Below are positions 54,532 to 64,000 of a DNA stretch of 64,000 bases, one piece after another. Position numbers and translations under genes: made by a program. The notes below the pieces were generated by a model. That model worked only from the letters and a program-made list of their open reading frames with translations. It made no database searches and was not told where the DNA came from. The stretch comes from Planctomycetota bacterium (GTDB taxonomy: Bacteria > Planctomycetota > Phycisphaerae > Phycisphaerales > UBA5793): contig JABFGK010000001.1 of NCBI GenBank assembly GCA_013112555.1, positions 2,206,581 to 2,270,580 of the forward strand. Direction: 5' to 3'. Within the stretch, counting starts at the first letter, position 1, and the number at the start of each line of letters is the position of its first letter.

Positions 54532-56370
54532 TCAAGATTCCTCGGTCAGGACTTCCTCTTGTACCTGCCGCGCTGCCTCTGCGTTCTCCACATAATCCGA
54601 ATGACACACAGGTGCCTTCGGTTCAGACCCGGCTACCGTCACCGCTGCTCTCGTCTTGCTGGCCAGCCGATGAATCTCCTCCGGTGACAGCACCCCCCGC
54701 TGCTGCAGGATGCGCTTCTGTTCGTCGGTCAGTGCCTCGGAGACCTTGGGCTTCTCCCACGCATACTCCGAATCCTTGCCGGATGCGAACTCCTGGATCT
54801 CTTTGGAAATCCGGACGCTGCACCAATCGTGGCCGCACATCGCACAGAAGTCCGTATCGACATCGAGATCCTCATCGTGGAAGGCTCGGGCCGTATCGGG
54901 ATCGAATGACAGGTCGAAGTGTTTTTCCCAGTTCAAGGCTGCCCGTGCTTTGGTCAGTTCATCGTCCCAATCGCGCGTCCCCGGGATCCCGAGTGCCACA
55001 TCGGCCGCGTGGGCAGCAATCTTGTATGCAATGCACCCCTGCTTCACATCATCGAGTTTCGGCAACCCGAGATGCTCCTTCGGCGTCACATAACACAACA
55101 TCGCAGCCCCGTGATACGCGGCTGCCGTCGCCCCGATGCAGGATGTAATATGGTCATACCCAGGGAACACGTCCGTCACGAGCGGCCCGAGCACATAAAA
55201 CGGGGCCCCGTGGCACAGGCTCCGCTCAATCTTCATGTTATATTCGATCTGATCAAACGGGATATGCCCCGGCCCTTCGATCATCACCTGCACGCCGTGC
55301 CGCCAGGCCTTCTCGGTCAGTTCGCCGAGTACATCGAGTTCAGCCAGTTGGGCTTCGTCCGTTGCGTCAGCCAGACCACCCGGTCGCAGGCCGTCCCCGA
55401 TCGAGAATGACACATCGTACTTTCGACACAGTTCGCAGATCGAATCCCAAAGGTCATACATCGGGTTCTGCTTGTTATGTATGAGCATCCACTTGGCCAG
55501 CAGCGACCCGCCGCGCGACACGATCCCGATCAGGCGATCCTTCACGAGCGGCAGATGCTCCAGCAACGTGCCGGCATGGATCGTGAAGTAGTCCACCCCC
55601 TGCTGTGCCTGGTGTTCGAGCGTTGCGAGGATGATGTCATACGTCAACTCTTCGAGTTTCCGTCCAATGATCATCGAGTACATCGGCACGGTCCCGATGG
55701 GAACCGTTGAGTGCTTGATGATTGCCTCGCGGCACGCATCGAGGTCGCCGCCGGTGGACAGGTCCATGGCCGTGTCGGCCCCCCAGCGGACGGACCAGTT
55801 GAGTTTCTCGATTTCCTCGTTCACATTCGACGAAACAGGCGAGGCACCGAGGTTCGCATTGATCTTCGTTTTGCCGGCCCGGCCGATGCACATCGGATCG
55901 AGCCGGTAGCCGAGGTGGATCCGGTTGGCCGGGATAATCATGCGCCCGGCGGCCACCTCATCGCGCACCTGCTCGGCTGTCAAATGCGGTTCCCGATCCG
56001 CCACCCGGCGCATCTGCGGCGTGATATACCCGAGGCGTGCGTGTTCCAGTTGAGTGACCGGTCGAAACGGCAGCGCCGAGTCAGGCGGGACGGCCACGAT
56101 CGTCCGACCAGCCCCCTGGTTGTGCCCCAGACAGCCACTCGCATCATCCCGAATCGTCCAGCCGTCGGGCAGAAAATCCCACGCGGTATACGGCGACACC
56201 GGCGGCATGCCCGGCGTGTCCGGCGATGAATACGTCAGCGGGCCTCCGATATCGGATGGCAGCGCAAAAGAGGACGGGGCGGTGCCGTCGCATCGCGACG
56301 ACGGATTCGCTGCTCCCGCCGTCGGAGGAACATACTGATATCGGGATCGTGCCGGGTGCGCAGTACTCAT
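54532..56370 (-). CDS. thiC: Phosphomethylpyrimidine synthase ThiC
   Basis: A protein of 612 residues, the normal bacterial length. ThiC motifs include [85 protein letters not shown] and the C-terminal cluster motif [10 protein letters not shown] (CxxC-x4-C) for the radical-SAM [4Fe-4S] centre. It converts aminoimidazole ribotide to HMP phosphate, the pyrimidine half of thiamine. A TPP riboswitch precedes it, so it should be repressed by thiamine pyrophosphate. Confidence 0.96.
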   Translation of the reverse strand: MSTAHPARSRYQYVPPTAGAANPSSRCDGTAPSSFALPSDIGGPLTYSSPDTPGMPPVSPYTAWDFLPDGWTIRDDASGCLGHNQGAGRTIVAVPPDSALPFRPVTQLEHARLGYITPQMRRVADREPHLTAEQVRDEVAAGRMIIPANRIHLGYRLDPMCIGRAGKTKINANLGASPVSSNVNEEIEKLNWSVRWGADTAMDLSTGGDLDACREAIIKHSTVPIGTVPMYSMIIGRKLEELTYDIILATLEHQAQQGVDYFTIHAGTLLEHLPLVKDRLIGIVSRGGSLLAKWMLIHNKQNPMYDLWDSICELCRKYDVSFSIGDGLRPGGLADATDEAQLAELDVLGELTEKAWRHGVQVMIEGPGHIPFDQIEYNMKIERSLCHGAPFYVLGPLVTDVFPGYDHITSCIGATAAAYHGAAMLCYVTPKEHLGLPKLDDVKQGCIAYKIAAHAADVALGIPGTRDWDDELTKARAALNWEKHFDLSFDPDTARAFHDEDLDVDTDFCAMCGHDWCSVRISKEIQEFASGKDSEYAWEKPKVSEALTDEQKRILQQRGVLSPEEIHRLASKTRAAVTVAGSEPKAPVCHSDYVENAEAARQVQEEVLTEES

Positions 56371-56694
56371 GAGGTCAGGCCTCTTTCATCTCAGGCGAGA
56401 AAAGCGATTCAACTCCAAGTCAATTGTCACAGCGGGTTCGCACACACCGAAGGGAAGCAGGCGGCAGTCAGCGTTCATCATGTCTCGCACGAATCAGCCG
56501 AGTGCGCGTGTGCAGGAAAGATCGCTTTTCCTACGCCGGTGCGAACCGGGTCAGGTTCCACGGGTGCATCTCAGCAACGGTGCTGCGTATTCCGTCAGCC
56601 GGCCGCTGCGCCCCGAGCGATACCGTCAATACAGTAGCGCCCCGCCGCTGGCCGGTCAGCCGAAACTGGAATCCGGACATGCAGGTCATCAGGG
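56371..56694 (-). other. thiC leader region
   Basis: This stretch between the DinB-like gene and thiC contains the TPP riboswitch (56528-56618) and about 150 bases of leader down to the thiC start. No other gene was recognised. The expression platform should lie between 56371 and 56527. Confidence 0.6.
56528..56618 (-). promoter_or_regulatory. TPP riboswitch (THI element) upstream of thiC
   Basis: On the minus strand the aptamer reads CGGGGCGC at its 5' side, then CTGAGATGCACCC, GGAACCTGACCCGG and ACCGGCGTAGGAAAAG. These are the conserved CUGAGA, ACCUGA and GGCGUAGGA blocks of the THI box. It lies about 155 bases before the thiC start and in the same orientation. Binding of TPP should switch thiC off. 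Confidence 0.95.
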
Positions 56695-57234
56695 TTAGAT
56701 GATGTTGTCCATGCCAAGCCCCCGACGCAGATCGGTCAGTTGCCCGGCATGCGTGCCATTGTGGAAGCAGACACGCAGCACGAGGCTCCACGTCGGGTAG
56801 GACGTGCCGTGCCACTCCATTTCGGCTGCCAGCGTTGCATCATCCGCCGCTCGTACCGCTGCAGCCAGTGCTGCACAGGCACCGTCGAAGACCGCCCGAC
56901 CTCGCTCCATCGTGGGGTACATCTCCGGTCGATCGACCGGGGTCGACCCATAGCACACCGACTCCGTATCAAAGCGACCCGCATCGCCGGCCGTGCCGTC
57001 CCCCGTGATGAAATCGCAGTCAGGCAGCGGGTGGCCATGAAGGTGATTCTCAGCAAGTCGATACATCGTCAGGGCACAATGGCCCAGCGTCCAGCCGGCA
57101 TGATTCGGCAACCCCGGTGCCTGCCTGGTCCGGTTGTCGTCGTTGAAGCCGGCCAGGTATCGGGTGAGTAGCGGCTGTGATGATTCCACAGCGCGGGCCA
57201 GTGTCTCCTGTTGCGAGATAGGCGCATCAGACAT
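56695..57234 (-). CDS. DinB-superfamily protein
   Basis: A protein of about 179 residues from the ATG at 57232-57234 (MSDAPISQQETL). It shows the four-helix-bundle pattern of DinB/YfiT proteins: LPNHAGWTLGHCALTMYRL supplies an early metal His and FHNGTHAGQLTDLRRGLG the two late ones. Members bind a divalent metal and include thiol transferases; the activity here is unknown. It lies 30 bases after the LptC/LptA-like gene in the same direction. Confidence 0.75.
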   Translation of the reverse strand: MSDAPISQQETLARAVESSQPLLTRYLAGFNDDNRTRQAPGLPNHAGWTLGHCALTMYRLAENHLHGHPLPDCDFITGDGTAGDAGRFDTESVCYGSTPVDRPEMYPTMERGRAVFDGACAALAAAVRAADDATLAAEMEWHGTSYPTWSLVLRVCFHNGTHAGQLTDLRRGLGMDNII

Positions 57235-57266
57235 CACAGCATTCCCTTCGTTGATGTGCCGTCTTA

Positions 57267-60200
57267 TCAGTTGGTCGGGACGCGGATCGGGCGTCCTTCG
57301 GTGACTTCGATCGTGTCCGAGACAAGGTCCCAGCGGCAACTGGTCATCTCAGCCGGGAAGGCCGACCCCTGCTCAACCACACTGACCAATTGCGTGTCAT
57401 CCGAGTCGAGATCGATGACCTTGCGGCGGCCGTCGTACTGCATGGATGCGGCAGACACAATTCGATCCATCGCGTGAATCGTGACCCCGTGGCTTGCCCG
57501 GGCCAGTGCGAGACTCATCGACTCACCGCCGGCCAACTGCATCGGATCAGTGCCGACCGACGCGGCCGACGACAACTCGGCATCGAGTTGCTGACACGCC
57601 AGCCGCATGACTCGACGTTCATCGAGCGGGCGATGCCGGACGATGACATCATCCTGAAGTCCCAACTTCCCGCGCCCGCCGTCAAGCACGAGGCTGCCGG
57701 TCCAGTCAAATCGAGTCTCACCGCGGCCGGTGAGATCAATCATCGGCTTTCTGCCTGACTGGAGCCACGGATCGTCCTCACTCCCGGCGATCGGCTCATC
57801 TTCGGATCGATAATCCACAACGAGCATCGACCCATCACCGCTGGTCTCCAACTTCTCGATCACATCGTCGTACTCAACGATCTGGCTCCAGATGGACACA
57901 AGCAGAATGGGAACGCCGCGCGTGCCGTCGGTATAGCGCCCACCCTGCAAGAGCGCCGGGTGCTCGTCATTCCCGATGGCCGTCATCGTTCGCAGCCGTC
58001 GTTCGGTCCCCTGATCACCGAGTTCCAGCGGATTACTGAGTTCGAACTCAAGCCGTTGCGCCTCAATCGTGTTGTATTCCGCCGCGCGAGGCGAGTACTC
58101 AGCCTTCACATTGCCAAGCAGTGTCAACTCCGCCCCCTCGCTCGCGACTTCTCGATACTCGGCATTCTCGTCCCACTCGACTCGGACCAAGCGAACGTCG
58201 TCACCATCATCATCATCGAGGCCATCGTCGGACGAACCGTCGGCAGCAGCCTGACCCGTTCCCGGCAGATGGCGCGAGGCCCCCATGCGTTTCTCGATCA
58301 GGCGAAGCTGCTCATCCTTGTCAATGACTCGTTCCGAACCCGGCGTCAGTGGCTGGGCCGGCTCCACATAGGTCCCGACGCCCGGGCCGGGGATGCGAAC
58401 AAGACGAACGAGTGCCCCGTCCTCGTCCACCTCCTCAAGCAGCCAGACTTCCCCGGCCGTGACCTGGGCCATGTTCTGTGACAACTGCACCCGTTGCCCG
58501 GTCAGCACGGCTCGGTTCTCCAGCGGGAATGCTTCCAACTGGTCAGCCAGTGCCATGCGATCGTCCGGCATCTCGAGGAGCAGGCTGCCCGTGGCGATCA
58601 CATGATCGACGTCCTGGCCCAGTTGCTGCCCGGACAGGACCGACGCGGATCGCCCGGTCCCTTCACCCGTTTCCTGATCGGCTGAATCGTCAGTCGCCAC
58701 GCGGTCTGCAAAGTGCACAAACAGGTAGTTGGCAGTCAGGCGGTTTTCAAGGTCGGTGACGGATACATGGCCGCTTGCTTCTGCCGATTCCGGGACGGGG
58801 ACCCCGTCCGGCGTCGCCCGCATCGTGAGCAACAGATCGTCGGTTTCCAGGGATCCATCCGGCGAGCGTGCCTTGACATCACGCGTTGCCTTGACGGTCT
58901 TGAGGGCCACGTCGGTCGATCCCAGGGCGCTGCGGCCGTCACCGGGGCGCAGGGCAACCTGCTTATCCGGCTTTTCAAAGGTGGCTGTCAACTCTTCGGC
59001 TTCGAGCACCAGGCCCCCGGTGTGATCGGCACGAACGCGGCCGGTGAACACGGCCGATCGTAACTGCCCATCCTGTGTGACGGTTCCTGCTCCTCGGGCT
59101 GCCTCTTCAAGATCGAACCGCAGTTCCAGACCATCCAGCCAACTGATCCGGAAGACCTCAGGCATGACATTCGTCTCTTCCTGAGTCGCCAGCGATTCGC
59201 CGGCCGGTTGCGAGCCTGACTTCCAGTTCGGCCCGTCACCGGATGGGACAATCAGATCGCTCTCACTCTCAAAGCGGCCCGGCCCCTCGACGAGGGCGGT
59301 CGCATTCTCACGCCCGTCGTCCGGCAGGAGAACCACCAGCCGAGCGGTGGAGGACATCAACTCGCCAAGTTCGCCGACTTTCACATTCAACTCGTACCGA
59401 CTGCTCGGAGAAAACCGGAGCCGTGCATTGGACCGGCTGTAATCAAGTTGCCCGGCACTGACCGCACCGTCCGGCAGCGTGACGGTGACCGGCTGGCCGT
59501 CCATCACGGCCCACACATCACCCGCTTCCTGGAGCGGCGTGGGGACTTTGGTCAATCGCCGAATCGACAGCGGCCCCTTGCCGGTAATCAGAATGTCGCC
59601 ATCGCTCATCTCCGGAGGCGAGGTGGTCGGAGGTTGAGCGGACTGCACGGGCGCTGCATACCGCGAGACCGCCGTCGGGATGATGGCCCAGCCGGAGTCG
59701 AGCGTGCTGATGAGACTCGACATGGCGACTGCGGCCCATGGTACGGTGCGCCGATCCTGCTCCATGCCGACCGCCCTGGTACGTGCGCCCGTGGCACCGA
59801 CGGACCATTGCGGCACTCCGGCCATCGAGGACAGCAAATGTGGAAGATCACTCGGCCTGCCCACAGCGCCGGCCAGCAGGTTGCCCAGCGATTGTTCCTG
59901 CACGGCCAGGTCGGCGGTCAACCGCGTCCCGGCAATGGTCAGCCGTTCATCCTTCGAAATCTGCCGCTCAATTATCACTTCACCGCTCAGGACGAGTTGA
60001 TAGAAGATCGAAGATGCCAGTGACTCCCGATCCGGGTGTTCGACCGGCGTAATCTCCTGACCTGAGTCTGACGTCGGCAGGCCCCCCGATGCCACGGCGT
60101 TGGCCGAGTCGGGCGGATCGCTCCCGACCGGGTCGCGGACCACAGCGGGCGGCGAATCGGTCGCGTCGTTGGATGCCTGCTGCTTGGCACGCAACAGAAT

Positions 60201-61004
60201 GTACTCGCGTTGCTCGAAGCGGAGTGTCTGGATCAAATCGTCCATGCTGCTGTACACGAGTGACAGCCCGGTGCCGGCAAACGCCCAATCCTGTGATTCA
60301 CCAGTGACACGCTCCGGCGCATGCAACTCATTCAGGTTGTCATCGAAGTTAACAACACTCGTCCGACACACGATCGTCGGATCCAGGTCCTCAACGCTCT
60401 CGATATCACGGGCATTGGCGACTTCATAGAGTGAAATCTCAACATTGCCCTCAAGCGTTCCGGCCTGCGGCTTGTTCTGTACGAGCAACGCGCGGGCGGT
60501 ATCTGAGCGGAGCACAATCAGTTCGGTATCCGACGCATAGAAGTAGGCAATCGGGCTCGTAATCGTGTGCCAGCCCCGGGCTGCCGGCTCCAGATGCTCG
60601 TAGGTGTAGCGCTGCTCGATGCGGCCGTCTTCGCCTTCGAACTGAATCACCGCACGACCGCTGGCCAGCCGACTCACGTCGCCCGGGTCGACCATCCCAT
60701 GATCCGGGTGCATGAGAATCGGGTCACTGCCCTCACCATCCGGTGAGCCGGTGCCCATCAACCCGCGCAGCCCTTCGTCAATTGTCGGCTCTTCGGTATT
60801 GCCGGGTGCCGACTTCGGTCCCAGTTGGGCCAACACCAACAGCAATACCAGCCCGCCGAGCAGACTGCCGCCGACCAGCGCTGCCGTCTTGTTCACCACG
60901 CCCGCTCGTACTTGTCTTCGGTGCGCATGCCTCACGTCAGGAATTCCTATCCAGTTCGGCCAGGTGCTGGCCGTATTCTGCCACAGTGGTGTACCGGCTT
61001 GCAT
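57267..61004 (-). CDS. Very long LptC/LptA(OstA)-like envelope protein
   Basis: About 1,245 residues if it starts at the ATG at 61004; a GTG at 60935 or 60896 closer to the TM segment is equally possible. A single TM helix (about residues 40-62, ALVGGSLLGGLVLLLVLAQLG) is followed by an entirely beta-predicted periplasmic part. Repeated OstA/LptC-like patterns include VVNFDDNLNELHAPERV, LTANYLFVHFADRV, LLEMPDDRMALADQLEAFPLENRAVLTGQRV, TLLGNVKAEYSPRAAEYNTIEAQRLEFEL and LGLQDDVIVRHRPLDERRVMRLACQQLDAEL. LptC and LptA carry LPS from the inner to the outer membrane and have about 190 residues each, so this looks like one protein doing the periplasmic bridge with many units. kdsC and kdsD directly upstream support a role in LPS. 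Confidence 0.75.
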   Translation of the reverse strand: MQAGTPLWQNTASTWPNWIGIPDVRHAHRRQVRAGVVNKTAALVGGSLLGGLVLLLVLAQLGPKSAPGNTEEPTIDEGLRGLMGTGSPDGEGSDPILMHPDHGMVDPGDVSRLASGRAVIQFEGEDGRIEQRYTYEHLEPAARGWHTITSPIAYFYASDTELIVLRSDTARALLVQNKPQAGTLEGNVEISLYEVANARDIESVEDLDPTIVCRTSVVNFDDNLNELHAPERVTGESQDWAFAGTGLSLVYSSMDDLIQTLRFEQREYILLRAKQQASNDATDSPPAVVRDPVGSDPPDSANAVASGGLPTSDSGQEITPVEHPDRESLASSIFYQLVLSGEVIIERQISKDERLTIAGTRLTADLAVQEQSLGNLLAGAVGRPSDLPHLLSSMAGVPQWSVGATGARTRAVGMEQDRRTVPWAAVAMSSLISTLDSGWAIIPTAVSRYAAPVQSAQPPTTSPPEMSDGDILITGKGPLSIRRLTKVPTPLQEAGDVWAVMDGQPVTVTLPDGAVSAGQLDYSRSNARLRFSPSSRYELNVKVGELGELMSSTARLVVLLPDDGRENATALVEGPGRFESESDLIVPSGDGPNWKSGSQPAGESLATQEETNVMPEVFRISWLDGLELRFDLEEAARGAGTVTQDGQLRSAVFTGRVRADHTGGLVLEAEELTATFEKPDKQVALRPGDGRSALGSTDVALKTVKATRDVKARSPDGSLETDDLLLTMRATPDGVPVPESAEASGHVSVTDLENRLTANYLFVHFADRVATDDSADQETGEGTGRSASVLSGQQLGQDVDHVIATGSLLLEMPDDRMALADQLEAFPLENRAVLTGQRVQLSQNMAQVTAGEVWLLEEVDEDGALVRLVRIPGPGVGTYVEPAQPLTPGSERVIDKDEQLRLIEKRMGASRHLPGTGQAAADGSSDDGLDDDDGDDVRLVRVEWDENAEYREVASEGAELTLLGNVKAEYSPRAAEYNTIEAQRLEFELSNPLELGDQGTERRLRTMTAIGNDEHPALLQGGRYTDGTRGVPILLVSIWSQIVEYDDVIEKLETSGDGSMLVVDYRSEDEPIAGSEDDPWLQSGRKPMIDLTGRGETRFDWTGSLVLDGGRGKLGLQDDVIVRHRPLDERRVMRLACQQLDAELSSAASVGTDPMQLAGGESMSLALARASHGVTIHAMDRIVSAASMQYDGRRKVIDLDSDDTQLVSVVEQGSAFPAEMTSCRWDLVSDTIEVTEGRPIRVPTN

Positions 61005-61052
61005 GCATACTCTCTCACACTCGAACGAAAACCTACGGACCGCGATCACCGG

Positions 61053-61617
61053 TCATGGCGTGCCATCAGGCACCACATTTTCTGTGATCTCTTGATTCGA
61101 AACGTATCCCGACACGACCTGCTGCCACCGGGGGCCCATCAAATGTTCAATCGCCTCTCGGACCGCCCCCTGCCCACCCGGGGCCGACGTGACAAAACGT
61201 GCTGCCTGGCGAACCTCGGCCACGGCATCACGGACGGCCATCGGGTATCCGACGCCATTGAGAATGTGCAAATCGGGCAGATCGTCGCCGATCGCAGCGG
61301 CTCGGCTCGATGAGATCCCGCATCGGCCAAGCACGTCCTGAAGTGCGTCCCGCTTATCTTTGCACCCTTGATACACGTGGCGCACCCCCAACTCGCGGGC
61401 CCGCGCTGCCAGCTGCCGTGCCGGCACGTCCCGTGATGAGTGCCACCTCGTGCCCCGTCCGCATCCATGCCTGGATCCCGAATCCGTCACGCGCGTGAAA
61501 CGTCTTGATCTCCCGACCTTCATAATCGAGAGCGACGTGCCCTGTGGTAAGGACACCATCCACATCCAGAATGAGCAGTCGAATGTCAGTCGTTGCTGAT
61601 GTCATGAATCCACCCAT
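61053..61617 (-). pseudogene. kdsC: KDO-8-phosphate phosphatase KdsC, one frameshift
   Basis: The first frame (from 61617) has the HAD motif LILDVDGVLTTGHVALDYEG, KTFHARDGFGI and VALITGRA. The second frame (from about 61430) continues RQLAARARELGVRHVYQGCKDK, with the Lys of motif III, and IGDDLPDLHIL, the acidic motif IV. Removing one base in GTGCCGGCACGG (about 61418-61428) joins them with the exact spacing of the family (ITGR to RARELG). The full protein would be about 187 residues, the normal size. It removes phosphate from KDO-8-P in LPS core synthesis. Because kdsD and the LptC-like gene look intact and the protein is otherwise well conserved, a sequencing error is as likely as a mutation. 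Confidence 0.8.
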
Positions 61618-61628
61618 CCGTCCGCGGC

Positions 61629-62663
61629 CTACTCGTCGATGACCTTCATTGCAATCAGATCCTGGACATCCAGCAACCCGATCGGGCGGCCGTCCTTGTC
61701 GACCACCGGGATCTCATCCTGACGGTGCTCCCGGACCAACTGCACCGTATCGCGAACCAGAGCGTCCGACTGCAGGCATCTCGGCTCGGCCGTCATGACC
61801 GCTGCGATCTTCCGATCCAGCGCATCAGGATGAGCCAGGACGAGGCGGCGCAAATCGCCATCCGTGAAGATGCCGACCAGCCGACCATCATCCGCATCCA
61901 CGATCAACATCGCCCCGGGCCGTCGCCCGACATTGGCCCGATCCAGCGCCTCCCGGACCGTGACCCCAGCCGGGATCGTCGGGAGATTTTCACCGACCCG
62001 GAAGCGTAACACTTCACAAATCGACTTGAGCCCCTTACCGAGCAATCCGCCCGGGTGCCGTTTGCGGTAATCTTCGACGGTGAACTGCCGGCGCCGGCTC
62101 ACGGCCAGTGCCACGGCATCACCCAATGCCAGCATTGCCGTCGTGCTTGCTGTCGGTGCCAGGTTCAGCGGGCAGGCTTCCATCACATCGCCGATCGACA
62201 GGTGAACCGTGGACAGGCGGGCCAACTCGCTGACAGGATTTGACGACATTCCAACGACCGGGATTCCATCGGGTTTGACCAGCGTGGCCAGGGCCACAAC
62301 TTCGTCAGTATTCCCGGAGTAACTCATGGCCAACAGCACATCATCAGCGCGGATACGGCCAAGATCGCCGTGCACGGCCTCTGCCGGATGCACAAAATGG
62401 CTCGGGACGCCGATGCTGGCCATCGTTGAACTGAGTTTCTGAGCGATCAGGCCGCTTTTTCCCATGCCGGTCGTCACCACATGACCGTGGCAGGCCTCAA
62501 GCACATCAATCGCCTGATGCAGTTCATCGCCGAGTTCGTCCGGCAGCCGCTGGACGGCTTCAGCCTCGGCACGAATGGCCCCGAGTACAAACTCGCGCTC
62601 GTCGGCCCGGAGGTCACCAACGGTCACCCGGGTTGCTGATCGTGAACCACTCATTGCCGCCAT
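61629..62663 (-). CDS. kdsD: D-arabinose-5-phosphate isomerase KdsD
   Basis: A protein of 344 residues: an SIS domain (about 35-190) and two CBS domains (about 220-270 and 285-340). Typical motifs are VVTTGMGKSGLIAQKLSSTMASIG, FVHPAEAVHGDLGRI, LAMSYSGNTDEV, CPLNLAPTASTTAMLALGDALAVA-like with few changes, and FRKRHPGG-like DYRKRHPGGLLGK. The CBS part has GIFTDGDLRR and DEIPVVDKDGRPIGLLDVQDL. It turns ribulose-5-P into arabinose-5-P, the first step to KDO. It lies directly before kdsC (11 bases). Confidence 0.93.
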   Translation of the reverse strand: MAAMSGSRSATRVTVGDLRADEREFVLGAIRAEAEAVQRLPDELGDELHQAIDVLEACHGHVVTTGMGKSGLIAQKLSSTMASIGVPSHFVHPAEAVHGDLGRIRADDVLLAMSYSGNTDEVVALATLVKPDGIPVVGMSSNPVSELARLSTVHLSIGDVMEACPLNLAPTASTTAMLALGDAVALAVSRRRQFTVEDYRKRHPGGLLGKGLKSICEVLRFRVGENLPTIPAGVTVREALDRANVGRRPGAMLIVDADDGRLVGIFTDGDLRRLVLAHPDALDRKIAAVMTAEPRCLQSDALVRDTVQLVREHRQDEIPVVDKDGRPIGLLDVQDLIAMKVIDE

Positions 62664-62827
62664 ACCACTCCAATCTCCAATCCTGTCCGGGTCAACGGGT
62701 CAGCCGACACGCGGCCCCGTCAATCCGAAGAAGCACCTGATCATTCATTGGCGTCGATCGAATCATAGACGCGCCAACCGGCTACACTCTGGTACGAATC
62801 CCAGCGACCTGATACCAGAGCGGAAGT

Positions 62828-63742
62828 ATGGCTGAACACGAATATACGGTGCGGCTGGATGCCTTTCACGGCCCACTCGACCTGCTGCTTTTCCTGTGCC
62901 GCCGGGCTGAGGTGGATGTCGTCAACATCCCAATTACCCAGATTACCGACCAATACCTCGAGTTCCTTGAGCAGTGCGATCAGATCGACGTTGAGCAGGC
63001 CGGCGAGTTTCTGGTCATGGCGGCCACCCTCATGGAGATCAAGAGCCGCGTTCTCGTCCCGCCTGACCCGGATGCCGAGAACGGGGATGGCTCAGATGCA
63101 GCCTCTGATGACATGCTCAGTCAGCTCCAGGAATCAGACCCACGGTATGAACTCATCCAGCAACTGCTGGCCTACAAGCGGGTCCGCGAGGCATCAGCCG
63201 TTCTCGAACGCCGCCGACAGGACTGGCTGGCCCGATACCCGGCCGCTTCACACCCAGTCAACTCGAAGGCACCGCCGACCGCCCAGCCTTCGAGTCTCGA
63301 TGAGCCGTCCGAAGGGCACGAGGACGATCCTGCATTACCCCCACCTCAGGAGACCGATCTCGAGGATATCGGGATCTGGGATTTGTACGAGGTCTTTCAG
63401 CGGATTATCGAGGCCGTCGACTTTTCCCGACTCGGGGATCATCTGGTGGAATACGACGATACACCGTTGCAACTCCATCAGGAGGACCTGCTTGATCAAC
63501 TCAATCGATCAGACGACGGGATCGTGTCGATGCGGTCAGCAATGAAGGGTCGGAATCGGAGTGAGATGATCGGCCTGTTTCTTGCCACACTTGAACTCGT
63601 GCGGCAACGCCTGGTGAGCGTGAAGCAGGACCGCATCCATGAGGACATCGTGCTGGTGTTGAGACCGCAATCAGAAGACGACAATGCAGAAGCGGAACCG
63701 GACGCAGACGCCAAGCCACAAGACCCGGGGCCCGGCGCGTAG
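62828..63742 (+). CDS. scpA: Segregation and condensation protein ScpA
   Basis: A protein of 304 residues, slightly longer than usual because of an acidic Pro/Ser-rich linker (about 150-180) and tail. The kleisin N-terminus is well kept: VRLDAFHGPLDLLLFLCRRAEVDVVNIPITQITDQYLEFL, here interrupted by nothing unusual, then AGEFLVMAATLMEIKSRVLVP. The C-terminal winged helix contains the region IGLFLATLELVRQRLVSVKQD. ScpA bridges the SMC heads and, with ScpB, condenses and segregates the chromosome. scpB is not in the window. Confidence 0.92.
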   Translation: MAEHEYTVRLDAFHGPLDLLLFLCRRAEVDVVNIPITQITDQYLEFLEQCDQIDVEQAGEFLVMAATLMEIKSRVLVPPDPDAENGDGSDAASDDMLSQLQESDPRYELIQQLLAYKRVREASAVLERRRQDWLARYPAASHPVNSKAPPTAQPSSLDEPSEGHEDDPALPPPQETDLEDIGIWDLYEVFQRIIEAVDFSRLGDHLVEYDDTPLQLHQEDLLDQLNRSDDGIVSMRSAMKGRNRSEMIGLFLATLELVRQRLVSVKQDRIHEDIVLVLRPQSEDDNAEAEPDADAKPQDPGPGA

Positions 63743-63744
63743 TG

Positions 63745-64000
63745 TCAGCCCGCACCCCCGATATCAGCAAAGTCGTCTGCCTGGGGAACGGCCTCGCCCT
63801 GCTCGTAGTCCACATCATTGCCGTCCACACGCCAGCCCATCGGCTCGCTGCTGAGCATGATTCGACGCTCGCCGGCATACTCATCGCATGACTCGCGGTC
63901 GGCAATCTGCCGAATGGCATCCTGTTCAGAAATGGCCTCCACGTGCCAGCGTCGCTCACGCTGAACCGTCATCTTGACCACTTCAACAACCTCGTACCTC
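63745..64000 (-). CDS. Hypothetical protein, C-terminal part (starts outside the window)
   Basis: The frame is open from base 64000 to the stop at 63745, about 84 residues; it continues upstream of the window (RYEVVEVVKMTVQRERRW). A GTG inside the window is a possible but weaker start. The recognisable stretch RRWHVEAISEQDAIRQIADRES resembles small proteins with a 'WxVEAxSEEEA' helix, which are not well characterised. The tail is acidic. It converges on scpA, only two bases from its stop. Confidence 0.6.
   Translation of the reverse strand, partial: RYEVVEVVKMTVQRERRWHVEAISEQDAIRQIADRESCDEYAGERRIMLSSEPMGWRVDGNDVDYEQGEAVPQADDFADIGGAG

Overview
The window looks like chromosomal DNA of a planctomycete, probably of the Phycisphaerae. 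The evidence is a high-GC background, secreted proteins with FG-GAP, SBBP and PD40 propellers, a DUF1080 protein next to a Gfo/Idh/MocA oxidoreductase, a prepilin with the [16 protein letters not shown] signature, a two-VWA membrane protein, and genes for an LPS-type outer membrane (kdsC, kdsD, an LptC/LptA-like protein). The phylum call is an inference from gene content; there is no rRNA gene here. No tRNA, rRNA or CRISPR array was found.

Layout. 1-2886: fragment of a lipoprotein gene, a cytochrome-like exported protein and a small exported protein, all on the minus strand. 3360-7836: a secreted FG-GAP protein gene broken by two IS256-family insertions in opposite orientations, each with its own 9-bp target duplication. 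8190-9050: a prepilin-like protein. 9134-12369: DUF1080 protein, oxidoreductase and a frameshifted amidohydrolase. 12587-15371: two tandem NfeD/ClpP-like secreted proteins, one of which appears to have lost its catalytic serine. 15643-17537: CCA-adding/poly(A) polymerase family protein and a lipoprotein.

17587-44055 is dominated by a type II secretion system. A 16-kb reading frame (17587-33645, now split by two single-base frame breaks) encodes a secretin of about 5,350 residues: signal peptide, N0 domain, roughly 55 tandem N1-type domains, then the outer-membrane secretin domain. Beyond an oppositely oriented SBBP propeller gene lies a compact gspF-G-H-I-J-K-L-(M/C) operon. No gspE is visible. 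The lipoprotein directly downstream of the secretin is a candidate pilotin. The SBBP protein shares its C-terminal domain with the IS-broken FG-GAP protein, so both may be cargo of this system.

44101-64000 holds mostly housekeeping and envelope genes: a duplicated 6-pyruvoyl-tetrahydropterin-synthase-type protein, the VWA/GATase-like protein, an RluA-type pseudouridine synthase, a PD40 protein, rdgB, a radical SAM enzyme, a Vgb-like propeller, a cluster of hairpins, an SRPBCC protein, thiC under a TPP riboswitch, a DinB-like protein, an lptC/lptA-like giant, kdsC (frameshifted), kdsD, scpA and the end of an unknown gene.

Several otherwise well-conserved genes carry single-base frame breaks, so sequencing error must be considered before calling them pseudogenes. 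The most unusual nucleotide-level signal is in the two IS copies: over about 1.2 kb they differ only by three single-base insertions, each exactly in the middle of an AGCGCT site of the other copy.
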